DNA of 64,000 nt. It comes from a beta proteobacterium AAP51. GTDB lineage: Bacteria > Pseudomonadota > Gammaproteobacteria > Burkholderiales > Burkholderiaceae_C. This document shows positions 23,958-31,889 of the stretch, piece after piece. The notes under the pieces were generated by a model. The model searched no databases, had not been told where the DNA came from, and was given only the letters and a program-made list of their open reading frames with translations. Positions within the stretch are counted from its first letter, which is position 1. Each line of letters starts with the position of its first letter. The stretch spans positions 62,001 to 126,000 of the forward strand of contig LJHT01000014.1 in the NCBI GenBank assembly GCA_001295905.1. Reading direction: 5' to 3'. Made by a program: the position numbers and the translations under genes.

Positions 23958-25515
23958 CGCCATCTCGGGCCCGCCGGCTGCCCGCGCCCCCGCGCAACCC
24001 ACGCCGCCGCAGGCGGCTGGGCCTTCGGCGCGCCGGCCCAAGGCCATCGTCATCGGCAGCGGCTTCGGCGGCCTGGCCGCCGCCGTGCGCATCAGCTGCA
24101 AGGGCTACGACGTCGAGGTCTTCGAGAAGCTCGACGCCCCCGGCGGCCGCGCCTACGTGTGGCGCGAAGGCGGCTACACCTGGGACGCCGGCCCCACCAT
24201 CATCACCGCGCCCTTCATGCTGGAAGAGCTGTGGGCGATGTGCGGCCGCAAGCTGGAAGACGACATCACGCTGAAGGCGCTCGACCCCTTCTACCGCATC
24301 CGTTTCGACGACGGCACGCACTTCGACTACAGCGGCGACGCCGACACGATGCGGGCCGAGGTGGCCCGCATCTGCCCCGAAGACCTGCCCGGCTACGAAC
24401 GTTTTCTCGTCGAGGCGGCGAGCTGCTACCGGCAGGGTTTCGAAGAACTAGGCCCGCAGGCTTTCGACGGCATCGGCAGCCTGTTGAAGGCGGTGCCGGC
24501 CCTGGCGCGCATGCGGGGTTGGCGCAGCCTGCACCACATGGTGGCCGGGCACATCAAGCACCCGAAGCTGCGCGTGGTGATGACCATCCACCCGCTGCTG
24601 ATTGGGGGCAACCCGTTCTCCGTCACTTGCATCTACAGCCTCATCAACACGCTGGAACGCCGCTATGGCGTGCACTGGGCCATGGGCGGCACCGGCATGC
24701 TGGTGCAGGGCCTGGTGAAGCTGCTGGCAGAGCGGGGTGCGCCAGTGCACCTGAATGCCGAGGTCAAGCGCATCACGGTGGAAAACGGCCGTGCCACCGG
24801 CATCGAGCTGGCCGACGGCACGCGCCACCGCGCCGACATCGTGGTCAGCAATGCCGACACCGCCTGGACCTACCGCCACCTCGTGGAGCCGCAGCACCGC
24901 CGCCACTGGACCGACGCGAAGATCGAGCGCGGCGACTATTCGATGAGCCTCTTCGTCTGGTACTTCGGCACCACGAAGCAGTTCCCCGAGGTGCCACACC
25001 ACATGATGGTGCTGGGCCCGCGCTACGAAGGGCTGCTGAAGGACATCTTCAAGCACCACAAGCTGTCGGAAGACTTCAGCCTCTACCTGCACCGCCCCAC
25101 CGCCACCGACCCCAGCATGGCGCCCGCCGGCTGCGACTGCTTCTACGTGCTGGCCCCGGTGCCCCACCTCGACAGCGGCACCGACTGGCCGGCCTTTGCC
25201 GAGACCTTCCGCCAGGCCGTGGAAAAGCGCCTCGAGGAAACCGTGATGCCGGGCTTCAGCGCCTTCGTGCAGCACTCGCGCGTGACCACGCCGCAAGACT
25301 TCCACGACCGCCTGCTGTCTTTCAAGGGTGCGGCCTTCGGGCTGGAACCGCTGCTGCTGCAAAGCGCCTGGTTCCGCCCGCACAACCGCAGCGAGGACGT
25401 GAAGAACCTCTTCATGGTGGGTGCCAGCACCCACCCTGGTGCCGGCGTGCCCGGCGTGTTGATGTCAGCCAAGGCGCTGGAAACGGTGGTGCCGCATGTC
25501 CACAACTTCGCTTGA
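23932..25515 (+). CDS. crtI: Phytoene desaturase CrtI
   Basis: 527 residues. CrtI converts phytoene to neurosporene and/or lycopene. The FAD motif VIGSGFGGLAAAVRISCKGY starts at about residue 41, followed by GGRAYVWREGGYTWDAGPT. The C-terminal carotene-desaturase signature GASTHPGAGVPGVLMSAKAL is complete. The start at 23932 (MTSFFTP) lies inside puhE. The overlap with crtB is 20 nt, so the pair is coupled. Confidence 0.97.
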   Translation: MTSFFTPASAISGPPAARAPAQPTPPQAAGPSARRPKAIVIGSGFGGLAAAVRISCKGYDVEVFEKLDAPGGRAYVWREGGYTWDAGPTIITAPFMLEELWAMCGRKLEDDITLKALDPFYRIRFDDGTHFDYSGDADTMRAEVARICPEDLPGYERFLVEAASCYRQGFEELGPQAFDGIGSLLKAVPALARMRGWRSLHHMVAGHIKHPKLRVVMTIHPLLIGGNPFSVTCIYSLINTLERRYGVHWAMGGTGMLVQGLVKLLAERGAPVHLNAEVKRITVENGRATGIELADGTRHRADIVVSNADTAWTYRHLVEPQHRRHWTDAKIERGDYSMSLFVWYFGTTKQFPEVPHHMMVLGPRYEGLLKDIFKHHKLSEDFSLYLHRPTATDPSMAPAGCDCFYVLAPVPHLDSGTDWPAFAETFRQAVEKRLEETVMPGFSAFVQHSRVTTPQDFHDRLLSFKGAAFGLEPLLLQSAWFRPHNRSEDVKNLFMVGASTHPGAGVPGVLMSAKALETVVPHVHNFA

Positions 25516-26572
25516 AAACACGGCGCCTGTCGCCGCCGAATCCCAGGCCGCAGGCGCTTCGGCGCCCAGCGCCGAGACCTGCCGCGAGCTGATGCGCGGC
25601 GGCTCCAAGACCTTCTTCGCCGCCTCGATGCTGTTGCCGGCGCGCGTGCGCGAACCGGCGCGGGCGCTCTACGCCTTCTGCCGCCTGGCCGACGACCAGA
25701 TCGACGAAGGCGAAGACCCGCAAGGCGCCGTGGGGGAACTGCAGCGCCGGCTGGACGCCATCTACGACGGCCGCCCGCAGAACGTGGGTGTCGATGCCGC
25801 GCTCGCGGCCGTGGTGCACCGCTTCCAGATGCCGCGCGAACTGCTGGATGCGCTGCTCGAAGGCTTCTACTGGGACACCACCGCGCGCCGCTACGAGACG
25901 CTGCACGACGTGCAGACCTATGGCGCGCGCGTGGCCGGCACCGTGGGCGCGATGATGGCCGTGGTGATGGGTGTGCGCAGCGAAGCGGCCCTGGCCCGCG
26001 CCTGCGACCTGGGCGTGGCCATGCAGCTGACCAACATCGCCCGCGACGTGGGCGAAGACGCCCGCAGGGGCCGGCTGTACCTGCCGCGGCAGTGGTTGCG
26101 CGAAGAAGGCATCGACCCCGAGGCCTGGCTGCAGCAGCCGGTGTTCGACAGCCGCATCGGCAGCATCGTGCAGCGCCTGCTGCGCGCCGCTGACGAGCTC
26201 TATGCCAAGGCCGACCACGGCATCGTCGAGCTGCCGCGCGATTGCCGCCCGGCCATCCACGCGGCGCGCCTGGTGTATGCAGAGATCGGCCGCCAGATCG
26301 AACGCCTGGGGCTGGACTCCGTCGCGCAGCGCGCGGTGGTGTCCAAGCAGCGCAAGCTGGCCCTGCTGGCGCGCGCCTCGGGAGCTGCCGTCATGGCGCC
26401 GGCGGCGCCGCGGCTTTCCTTGCCGGTGCTGCCGGCGGTGCAGTTCCTGGTGGACGCGGCCGCCATTGCCGCACCGGCCATCGGCCCGCATTCGCGCAGC
26501 CTCGACGACCGCATCGGCTGGGTGATTGCCTTGTCTGAACGCCAGGCCTTGCAGCAGAGCGTGGCGCGATGA
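25496..26572 (+). CDS. crtB: Phytoene synthase CrtB
   Basis: 358 residues. CrtB condenses two geranylgeranyl diphosphates to phytoene. The aspartate-rich motifs LADDQIDEGED (about 63-73) and LTNIARDVGEDARRGR (about 178-193) are present. It is the last gene of the bchF-to-crtB run. The next gene, pucB, has its own promoter. Confidence 0.97.
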   Translation: MSTTSLENTAPVAAESQAAGASAPSAETCRELMRGGSKTFFAASMLLPARVREPARALYAFCRLADDQIDEGEDPQGAVGELQRRLDAIYDGRPQNVGVDAALAAVVHRFQMPRELLDALLEGFYWDTTARRYETLHDVQTYGARVAGTVGAMMAVVMGVRSEAALARACDLGVAMQLTNIARDVGEDARRGRLYLPRQWLREEGIDPEAWLQQPVFDSRIGSIVQRLLRAADELYAKADHGIVELPRDCRPAIHAARLVYAEIGRQIERLGLDSVAQRAVVSKQRKLALLARASGAAVMAPAAPRLSLPVLPAVQFLVDAAAIAAPAIGPHSRSLDDRIGWVIALSERQALQQSVAR

Positions 26573-26614
26573 ATTTCTTGCCGCTAACGCGAGGCGCCTT
26601 TTTTTGCCCGAAAG

Positions 26615-26681
26615 TGTCACCTAAACGTGACAGCCCGGAACGTAAACGTCAATTGACGCATTACGCTCCGGGGCGTAGAGT
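26615..26681 (+). promoter_or_regulatory. pucBA promoter with double PpsR-type operator
   Basis: The perfect palindrome TGTCACCTAAACGTGACA (26615-26632) and the related CGTAAACGTCAATTGACG (26641-26658) are exactly 8 bp apart. The second site contains the -35-like TTGACG (26653-26658). After 17 bp comes TAGAGT (26676-26681), a candidate -10. A repressor on the second palindrome would cover the -35. A leader of about 90 nt precedes the pucB ATG. Confidence 0.8.
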
Positions 26682-26776
26682 TCCTCTGAAGTCTGGGGGA
26701 AGTCCGTGGCCAACGCAGCCACAAGAAGCCCTCGTGCGGGTTCAGCACGGTATGTCTGACTATTGGAGAGAACAAC

Positions 26777-26932
26777 ATGGCAGATGATCCGAACAGAGTT
26801 TGGCCGTCGGGGCTTACCACCCCGGAAGCTGAAGAATTGCAACAGGGCTTGGTCGAGGGCACCCGAATCTTCGGCCTCATCGCTCTGCTGGCGCATTTCT
26901 TCGCCTATGTCTATTCCCCGTGGCTTAAGTAA
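26777..26932 (+). CDS. pucB: LH2 (B800-850) antenna beta subunit PucB
   Basis: 51 residues with one membrane helix. His40 in ALLAHFFAY is the B850 bacteriochlorophyll ligand, and Arg30 (EGTR) is the residue near B800 in known LH2 structures. Where most LH beta chains carry a first histidine (EELH), this one has EELQ (Gln22). The LH2 rather than LH1 assignment comes from MADDPNRVWPSGLT, the following pucA and a separate puf set in the window. Confidence 0.95.
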   Translation: MADDPNRVWPSGLTTPEAEELQQGLVEGTRIFGLIALLAHFFAYVYSPWLK

Positions 26933-26941
26933 GGAACAACC

Positions 26942-27178
26942 ATGAACCAAGGCAAGATCTGGCGCGTGGTGAACCCCACCATCGGCGTACCCATTTTTCT
27001 GGGCACCGTGGTTGTCGCCTCGCTGTTTGTGCATTACCAACTGCTGACGAAGACGACGTGGGTTCCGACCTACCTTCAGGGCGGCACGAAGGCGGCGGCC
27101 CCCAAGGCCGCCGACGCCACCAGCATGGCGGCGCCCACCGTCACGGCGCAGACCCCTGCGCCAACGACCAAGCAGTAA
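26942..27178 (+). CDS. pucA: LH2 antenna alpha subunit PucA
   Basis: 78 residues. The N-terminus [12 protein letters not shown] is diagnostic of LH2 alpha chains; the N-terminal Met region holds B800. His31 is the B850 ligand. The residues equivalent to the tuning pair alpha-44/45 are Tyr44 and Leu45 (TYLQGG). A 27-30 residue C-terminal tail rich in Ala, Pro and Thr extends beyond the usual end, as known for Rubrivivax LH2. Co-transcribed with pucB (9-nt gap). Confidence 0.95.
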   Translation: MNQGKIWRVVNPTIGVPIFLGTVVVASLFVHYQLLTKTTWVPTYLQGGTKAAAPKAADATSMAAPTVTAQTPAPTTKQ

Positions 27179-27234
27179 CTCGCTGCTGCACGTCGCTGCT
27201 GCCGTTGGGGCAGCGTCGGCATGCACCCCAGGCG

Positions 27235-27273
27235 GGGGCTGGCATCTTCGGATGCCGGCCCCTGTTTCTTTTT
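27235..27273 (+). terminator. Rho-independent terminator of pucBA
   Basis: A 12-bp stem (GGGGCTGGCATC / GATGCCGGCCCC, one G-U pair) closes a TTCG tetraloop and is followed by TGTTTCTTTTT. It lies 57 bp after the pucA stop and should isolate pucBA from the convergent superoperon. Confidence 0.92.
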
Positions 27274-27311
27274 GCGTTGCCCCACGGCGGTGGGGGTGCG
27301 CAGCGCCCATG

Positions 27312-27334
27312 AAAAACGGCGCCCGCAGGCGCCG
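27312..27334 (-). terminator. Rho-independent terminator of the pucC-orf175 side
   Basis: Read on the minus strand, a 7-bp perfect stem CGGCGCC/GGCGCCG with a 4-nt loop is followed by TTTTT. It lies about 105 bp beyond the orf175 stop and would end the long leftward transcript. The plus-strand tail is weak, so it serves mainly the minus strand. Confidence 0.75.
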
Positions 27335-27377
27335 CTTTAGGGTGGCCCGCGGTGCGGGCGCAGGCTGCTTCAGCCCA

Positions 27378-27433
27378 TCTGCATCAGCCGAATTGCATTA
27401 AGCGAATTGCATTAGGCGATTCGCATCAGCCGA
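27378..27433. repeat. Four 14-bp tandem repeats between orf175 and its terminator
   Basis: The units are TCTGCATCAGCCGA, ATTGCATTAAGCGA, ATTGCATTAGGCGA and TTCGCATCAGCCGA (27378, 27392, 27406, 27420). The array is flanked by the inverted repeat AGCCCATC / GATGGGCT. It is more A/T-rich than its surroundings and non-coding. No function is known. Confidence 0.75.
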
Positions 27434-27439
27434 TGGGCT

Positions 27440-27967
27440 TCAAACCATCTGCGACAGCGCCACCAGCGCCAGCACCGTCGCTGCAAAGCTGAACACCAGT
27501 GCGAAGGTGTAGCGCGCGGCACGCACCTTGTGCACGCCGATCAGCAGCAGGTAGGCCTCGCGCGGCTGGCGGGTGTGCCTGGCGGGGTCGGCGCCCCACA
27601 CCAGGGCCAGGTTGGGCAGCATCAGCACGCAGCTGAAGAGGGCCAGCACGAAGGCCCAGCGTGTCAGTTGCGAGAACAGCTCGGTCGCGCTGCCGCCCAC
27701 CTGGTAGGCCAGCAGCATCAGCACCACGGCCAGCAGGGCGTCGAACTGCAACAGGCCCACGCAGCGGCGGCTGATGCCTTCCAGCGCCTTTTCCACCGCG
27801 TGCACGGCAGCGAACTTGCCGGCGGCTTCGTCGGCGGCGCGTTCCACCATGGCGGCTTCGAAGGCGTTGACGTCGGTGTCGGTGTGCGGGGTGCCCCAGA
27901 ACATGCGGTTCTTCATGCGGCGGCCCCAGTTGATGGACGAACTGGCGTAGGTGGTGCTGGCTTTCAT
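27440..27967 (-). CDS. Unknown membrane protein downstream of pucC (orf175)
   Basis: 175 residues. I do not recognise the family. A soluble, charged N-terminal part (about 1-70, with the alpha-helical run AMVERAADEAAGKFAAVHAV) is followed by three predicted membrane helices at about 72-91, 102-124 and 153-173. The start MKASTTYASSS at 27967 gives a 55-bp gap from pucC. As the last gene of the puf-crt-pucC transcript it may act in light-harvesting assembly or membrane organisation. This is inferred only from position. Confidence 0.75.
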   Translation of the reverse strand: MKASTTYASSSINWGRRMKNRMFWGTPHTDTDVNAFEAAMVERAADEAAGKFAAVHAVEKALEGISRRCVGLLQFDALLAVVLMLLAYQVGGSATELFSQLTRWAFVLALFSCVLMLPNLALVWGADPARHTRQPREAYLLLIGVHKVRAARYTFALVFSFAATVLALVALSQMV

Positions 27968-28022
27968 GGCGTTCTCGCTTCCAGGGTGGGGCAGGGTTGG
28001 GCTGTCAGGCGTTGGGGGTTGT

Positions 28023-29438
28023 TCAGGTGGGCACGGGCTGCGCCTGGCGGCGCAGCAGCGGTGCCATGGCCACCACGGTGGCCAGCAGCAGCAGGATTTC
28101 CAGGCTGTAGACGGCAGTGTAGGCACTGGCCGGGCTGGTGAGCGCGGGGGTGGTGGCACTGCCATGGCCGAAGCCGGCCAGCACGTCGCGCATCACGCCA
28201 CCCAGGGCCACGGCCACGCCGGCAGCCGTGGCCTGCACCGCACCCCAGGCGCCCAGAGCCAGGCCGGCCTGCTGCGGCGGAGCCAGGTTCATGGTGGCGG
28301 TGAGCGTGCCGTGCGCGAAGAGGCCGCCGCCGAAGCCGATCATCCACACGCCCAGGCCGAAGAGCGCGGGCGTCTGCAGCGGCGCGGCGGCAATCACGGC
28401 CATGAAGGCGGGCACGCCGAAGAGCGCGCCCATGCTGGCCATGCGGAAGGGGTCGGCCCCGCGACCGAGCACGCGCGAGGCCAGCGCAAAGCCCATCAAC
28501 CCGCCCACGGCCAGCGTGGCGGTGAGCTGCGTGGTGGCGCCCACGCCCATGCCCAGCACCTGGCCGCCATAGGGTTCGAGCAGCACGTCCTGCATGCCGA
28601 AGCCCATGGTGCCCAGGCCCACGGCCACCAGGCGGCGGCGGGCGTGCGCGCCGCGCAGGAAGAGCTGCCACGCGGCCTTGAAGGAAGGCTCTTCGCGGCG
28701 CGGGGTGTTGAGCATGCCGCGCTGGCGCGTTTCCTGTTTCCACAGCGCCAGCAGGTTCAGCGCGATGGTGACCACGGCCGCGCCTTGAATCACCTGGATC
28801 AGGCGCGCCGGCGAAAAGTCTTGGAGCAGGGTGCCGAACACCAGCGCGCTGGCGATCATGCCCACCAGCTGCGCCACGTACATCAGGCCCACCACCTTGG
28901 GCTGCGCTTCGGGCGGGGCCAGGTCGGTGGCCAGTGCCAGCCCGGCAGTCTGCGTGATGTGCAGCCCCGCGCCCACCAGCAGGAAGGCCAGGCCCGCGCC
29001 GGCTTGGCCTATCCACACCGGCCATTGCTGGGCGTTGCCGCCGCCCGAAAGCACCAGCAGCGCAAACGGCATGATGGCCAGGCCGCCGAACTGCACCATG
29101 GTGCCCTTCCAGATGTAGGGCACGCGCCGCCACCCCAAAGCGCTGCGGTGGTTGTCGCTCTTGAATCCCACCAGCGCACGCATCGGCGCGAACAGCACCG
29201 GCAGCGAAATCATCACCGCCACCAGCGAAGCCGGCACGCCCAGCTCGACGATCATCACGCGGTTCAGCGTGCCCACCAGCAGCACCAGCGCCATGCCCAC
29301 GCTCACCTGGAAGAGGCTCAGGCGCAGCAGGCGCAGCAGCGGCAACTCGGCGCTGGCCGCGTCTGCAAACGGCAGGAAACGCGGGCCCAGCTGCGCCCAG
29401 CCGCGCATCGTGCCTTGAATGAGGTCGGGGATCTTCAC
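28023..29438 (-). CDS. pucC: LH2 assembly transporter PucC
   Basis: 471 residues, a twelve-helix BCD-family protein required for LH2 formation. Family marks: LVGTLNRVMIVELGVPASLV, then SDNHRSALGWRRVPYIW and MQDVLLEPYGGQVLGMGVGA. It begins with a GTG at 29438, 22 nt after crtC. In many species pucC follows pucBA. Here it is on the opposite strand from pucBA, at the end of the puf superoperon, so LH2 genes and their assembly factor are under separate promoters. Confidence 0.9.
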   Translation of the reverse strand: MKIPDLIQGTMRGWAQLGPRFLPFADAASAELPLLRLLRLSLFQVSVGMALVLLVGTLNRVMIVELGVPASLVAVMISLPVLFAPMRALVGFKSDNHRSALGWRRVPYIWKGTMVQFGGLAIMPFALLVLSGGGNAQQWPVWIGQAGAGLAFLLVGAGLHITQTAGLALATDLAPPEAQPKVVGLMYVAQLVGMIASALVFGTLLQDFSPARLIQVIQGAAVVTIALNLLALWKQETRQRGMLNTPRREEPSFKAAWQLFLRGAHARRRLVAVGLGTMGFGMQDVLLEPYGGQVLGMGVGATTQLTATLAVGGLMGFALASRVLGRGADPFRMASMGALFGVPAFMAVIAAAPLQTPALFGLGVWMIGFGGGLFAHGTLTATMNLAPPQQAGLALGAWGAVQATAAGVAVALGGVMRDVLAGFGHGSATTPALTSPASAYTAVYSLEILLLLATVVAMAPLLRRQAQPVPT

Positions 29439-29460
29439 GGCTGGCTTCCGGGCAGTGCCT

Positions 29461-30678
29461 TCAACGCACGCGCGGCATGCGCCAAGGCAGCATCAGCCGC
29501 GTGCTGCGTGCGACGACGCGCGGCACGTTCAGGGTTTCGTGCACCGAGGTCACGCGTTCGCCCAGCAGGCCCGACTGCAGCACGCTGCGCACGTAGAACG
29601 GCGTGTCTTCCAGCGTCTGTTCCACCACCGCGGGCTCGTAGACATCGGTGCGCATGGTGCGGTTCAGGCGCCAGGCGGTGCGCGGCAGCGCCTGGCGCTG
29701 CGGGGGCGAGAAGGCCTCGGAGCGGCCATCGGGCAGGAAACGCCGCGCGATCACGCGGTCGGCCCCCTGCTTCTGGCGCACGTCGTAGATCACGCCGGTG
29801 CTGCCGTCCCTCATGACCGCACGCGACCAGTCCCACTCGGTGAAGGGGCGGTCGATGGGTTCGTCGCCTTCGTTGCTGTCGAGGTAGGCCTGGCCGGACC
29901 ACTTCGCGCCGGGCTTGTCGAGCTCGACCTCGATGCGCGCGCAAGGCGCGATGGGCCCCCAGCGGTGGCGGCCGGCGTCGTCCAGCGGCGTGATGAAGTT
30001 CGCCAGCCCCTGCGGCCACACGCGCACGCGCCCGCGCACGCGCTGCGGCAGCGGCACGGCGATCTCGTCGATGTCGATGAGCAGGCTCTGCCCGTCCCAG
30101 TGCAGCCGGCTGGGGCCCAGCACCAGCTCGCTGGCGCTGCGGCGCAGGCTGGCCTGGCTGCGCTCGGTCATGGTCCAGCGCCGGCCTTGTTCGCCATACA
30201 GCGCCACGTTCAGTGCCACGTGGTCTTCGGCCGGGGTGGCCGGGTCGCGGGCCAGGGCCCAGGCGTAATAGGGGGAGAAGACACTGCCGACGAAGGCGAT
30301 GAGGCTCAGGGCATGGCGGCCGTCGTCGCTGATCGCGTCGACATACCACCAGAGGTAGCCACCGGGTGCCACCGGCTGGTCGAACCGAGGTGCGCCATCA
30401 GCGCTGCGGCCGCCAGCTGGCCGGACAAGGCCGCCATCGGCACCCCAGGCCCCGGGTGCACCCCGCCCCCCGCCAGGAAGAGGCCCGGTACCCGGCAGCT
30501 CGCGCCAGGCCGTTGGAACAGTGCCATCCAGCCGTGTGTGGCCTGGCCGTACAAGGCCCCCCCACTGGCCGGGAACAGCCGGTTGAAATCGGTCGGCGTC
30601 GTTCGCTGCATCTGGTGGGGCTGGGGGCTCAGCCGCAGGCCACAGCTGCCCAGTAGGGACAGGCTCCGTTGCTCGCAT
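29461..30678 (-). CDS. crtC: Acyclic carotenoid 1,2-hydratase CrtC
   Basis: CrtC adds water to the terminal C1-C2 double bond of neurosporene or lycopene derivatives. The family core starts at PGGYLWWYVDAISDDGRHAL and includes IAFVGSVFSPYYAWA and the conserved tryptophan-rich strands. The start is uncertain. ATG 30678 (405 residues) has AGGAG 8 nt upstream and agrees with the roughly 44-kDa size reported for Rubrivivax CrtC, but makes a 373-nt overlap with crtD. A GTG at 30372 would give 303 residues, near the Rhodobacter size. The N-terminal 95 residues are low-complexity. Confidence 0.88.
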   Translation of the reverse strand: MRATEPVPTGQLWPAAEPPAPPDAANDADRFQPAVPGQWGGLVRPGHTRLDGTVPTAWRELPGTGPLPGGGRGAPGAWGADGGLVRPAGGRSADGAPRFDQPVAPGGYLWWYVDAISDDGRHALSLIAFVGSVFSPYYAWALARDPATPAEDHVALNVALYGEQGRRWTMTERSQASLRRSASELVLGPSRLHWDGQSLLIDIDEIAVPLPQRVRGRVRVWPQGLANFITPLDDAGRHRWGPIAPCARIEVELDKPGAKWSGQAYLDSNEGDEPIDRPFTEWDWSRAVMRDGSTGVIYDVRQKQGADRVIARRFLPDGRSEAFSPPQRQALPRTAWRLNRTMRTDVYEPAVVEQTLEDTPFYVRSVLQSGLLGERVTSVHETLNVPRVVARSTRLMLPWRMPRVR

Positions 30679-31889
30679 GGGTCTGTCTCCTGGGCATCAA
30701 AGGGGCGTTGGTCGCCATCGGCCGGTGCGTTCACCAGGCACAACAGGCGCTCGGGCGCGCCGGACGGCCAGGGCTGTGCGCCCCCGCGGTCTTGCGCGCA
30801 CACATAGACGGTGCCGGCGCCGGGCAGGCGGCGGCGATGGAAGATGTCTTCGAATTCGCTGCGGTAGTCGTCGTCGAAGAAGACGTTGTGGCGTTCGAGC
30901 TCGAAGCCGGCCGTGGGCGCATTCACGGCCCAGGTGACGGCCGAGAGCGAACGCCGCTTCACCGGCTGCGAAGGCGCGGCATGCCGCACCGCGGGCCCGA
31001 GCAGGCCGTTCACCAGCGCCTGCGGGCTGCCGTTGAACACCACGGCGTCGGCCGGCAGCTCTTCGCCGCTGGCCAACTGCACGCCGCGCGTGTGGCCGGC
31101 CTGGTCCAGCAGGATGCGGCTGCAGGCGCTGCCGTAGCGCAGCGTGGCGCCATGCTGGCCGGCCAGGCGGGCGAAGCTTTGCGCCACGGCATGCATGCCG
31201 CCCTGCACGGCCCACACGCCGTCCAGTTCCACCTGCGCCACCAGCATCAGCGTGGCCGGGGCCTGCCAGGGCGAGGCCCCGCAGTAGGTGGCGTAGCGCG
31301 CAAACAGCTGGCGCAGCCGCGGGTTCTGGAAATGGCGGCCCAGGTAGCGCCACAGCGTGTTGAAAGGCCCCAGGCCCGTCAGGGTGGCCAGGCCGCGCGG
31401 GCCCAGGCTGGCAATCATGCCCGGCACGCTGGGTTTGGCCGAACGCATGTACGGGCCTTCCAGCGTGCGGTAGACCTTGCGCGCCTCGGCGCAGAAGGCG
31501 ACGAAGCGCCGTGCTTCGTCCGCGCCTGCAAAGGCGCCGATGGCCTCGGCCGAACGCCGGGCATCGGCAAAGAGGTCGAGCGTGGCGTCGTGCCCGCGCC
31601 AGGCGTGGCGCGCCAGTACGGGCAGCGGCGTCAGCGGCGGCAGGTCGGCCAGGCTGTGGCCCGCTTGTTCGAGGATCTGCTCTAACACCCAGCGCAGCGT
31701 GAACACGGTGGGCCCGGCGTCCATCGCCGCGCCATCCACCTGCTGCTGGCGCATCTTGCCGCCGGGGCCGCTGGCGCTGTCGAGCAGCGTCACCTGCACA
31801 CCCTGGCGCGCCAGCAGCAGGGCGCTCACCAGCCCGCCGATGCCGGCGCCGATGACGACCACGCGGCGTTCGCGGCGTGCTTCAGCCAT
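30306..31889 (-). CDS. crtD: Methoxyneurosporene/carotenoid 3,4-desaturase CrtD
   Basis: 527 residues. CrtD introduces the C3-C4 double bond into hydroxylated or methoxylated acyclic carotenoids. The FAD motif VVVIGAGIGGLVSALLLARQ lies at about residues 10-29, followed by SGPGGKMRQQQVDGAAMDAG. The C-terminal GLFLAGGGVHPGPGVPMAAL is typical of CrtI-like desaturases. ATG 31889 (MAEARRER) overlaps crtA by 8 nt. CrtI-related but distinct from the crtI at 23932. Confidence 0.95.
   Translation of the reverse strand: MAEARRERRVVVIGAGIGGLVSALLLARQGVQVTLLDSASGPGGKMRQQQVDGAAMDAGPTVFTLRWVLEQILEQAGHSLADLPPLTPLPVLARHAWRGHDATLDLFADARRSAEAIGAFAGADEARRFVAFCAEARKVYRTLEGPYMRSAKPSVPGMIASLGPRGLATLTGLGPFNTLWRYLGRHFQNPRLRQLFARYATYCGASPWQAPATLMLVAQVELDGVWAVQGGMHAVAQSFARLAGQHGATLRYGSACSRILLDQAGHTRGVQLASGEELPADAVVFNGSPQALVNGLLGPAVRHAAPSQPVKRRSLSAVTWAVNAPTAGFELERHNVFFDDDYRSEFEDIFHRRRLPGAGTVYVCAQDRGGAQPWPSGAPERLLCLVNAPADGDQRPFDAQETDPCEQRSLSLLGSCGLRLSPQPHQMQRTTPTDFNRLFPASGGALYGQATHGWMALFQRPGASCRVPGLFLAGGGVHPGPGVPMAALSGQLAAAALMAHLGSTSRWHPVATSGGMSTRSATTAAMP

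Noticed and set aside
26942-27178. Calling the antenna pair at 26777-27178 a second LH1
   Set aside because: The alpha chain begins MNQGKIW and the puf operon with typical LH1 chains is elsewhere in the window, so this is LH2.
27378-27433. Possible CRISPR array
   Set aside because: Units are 14 bp and directly adjacent with no unique spacers, and no cas genes are present. It is a simple tandem repeat.
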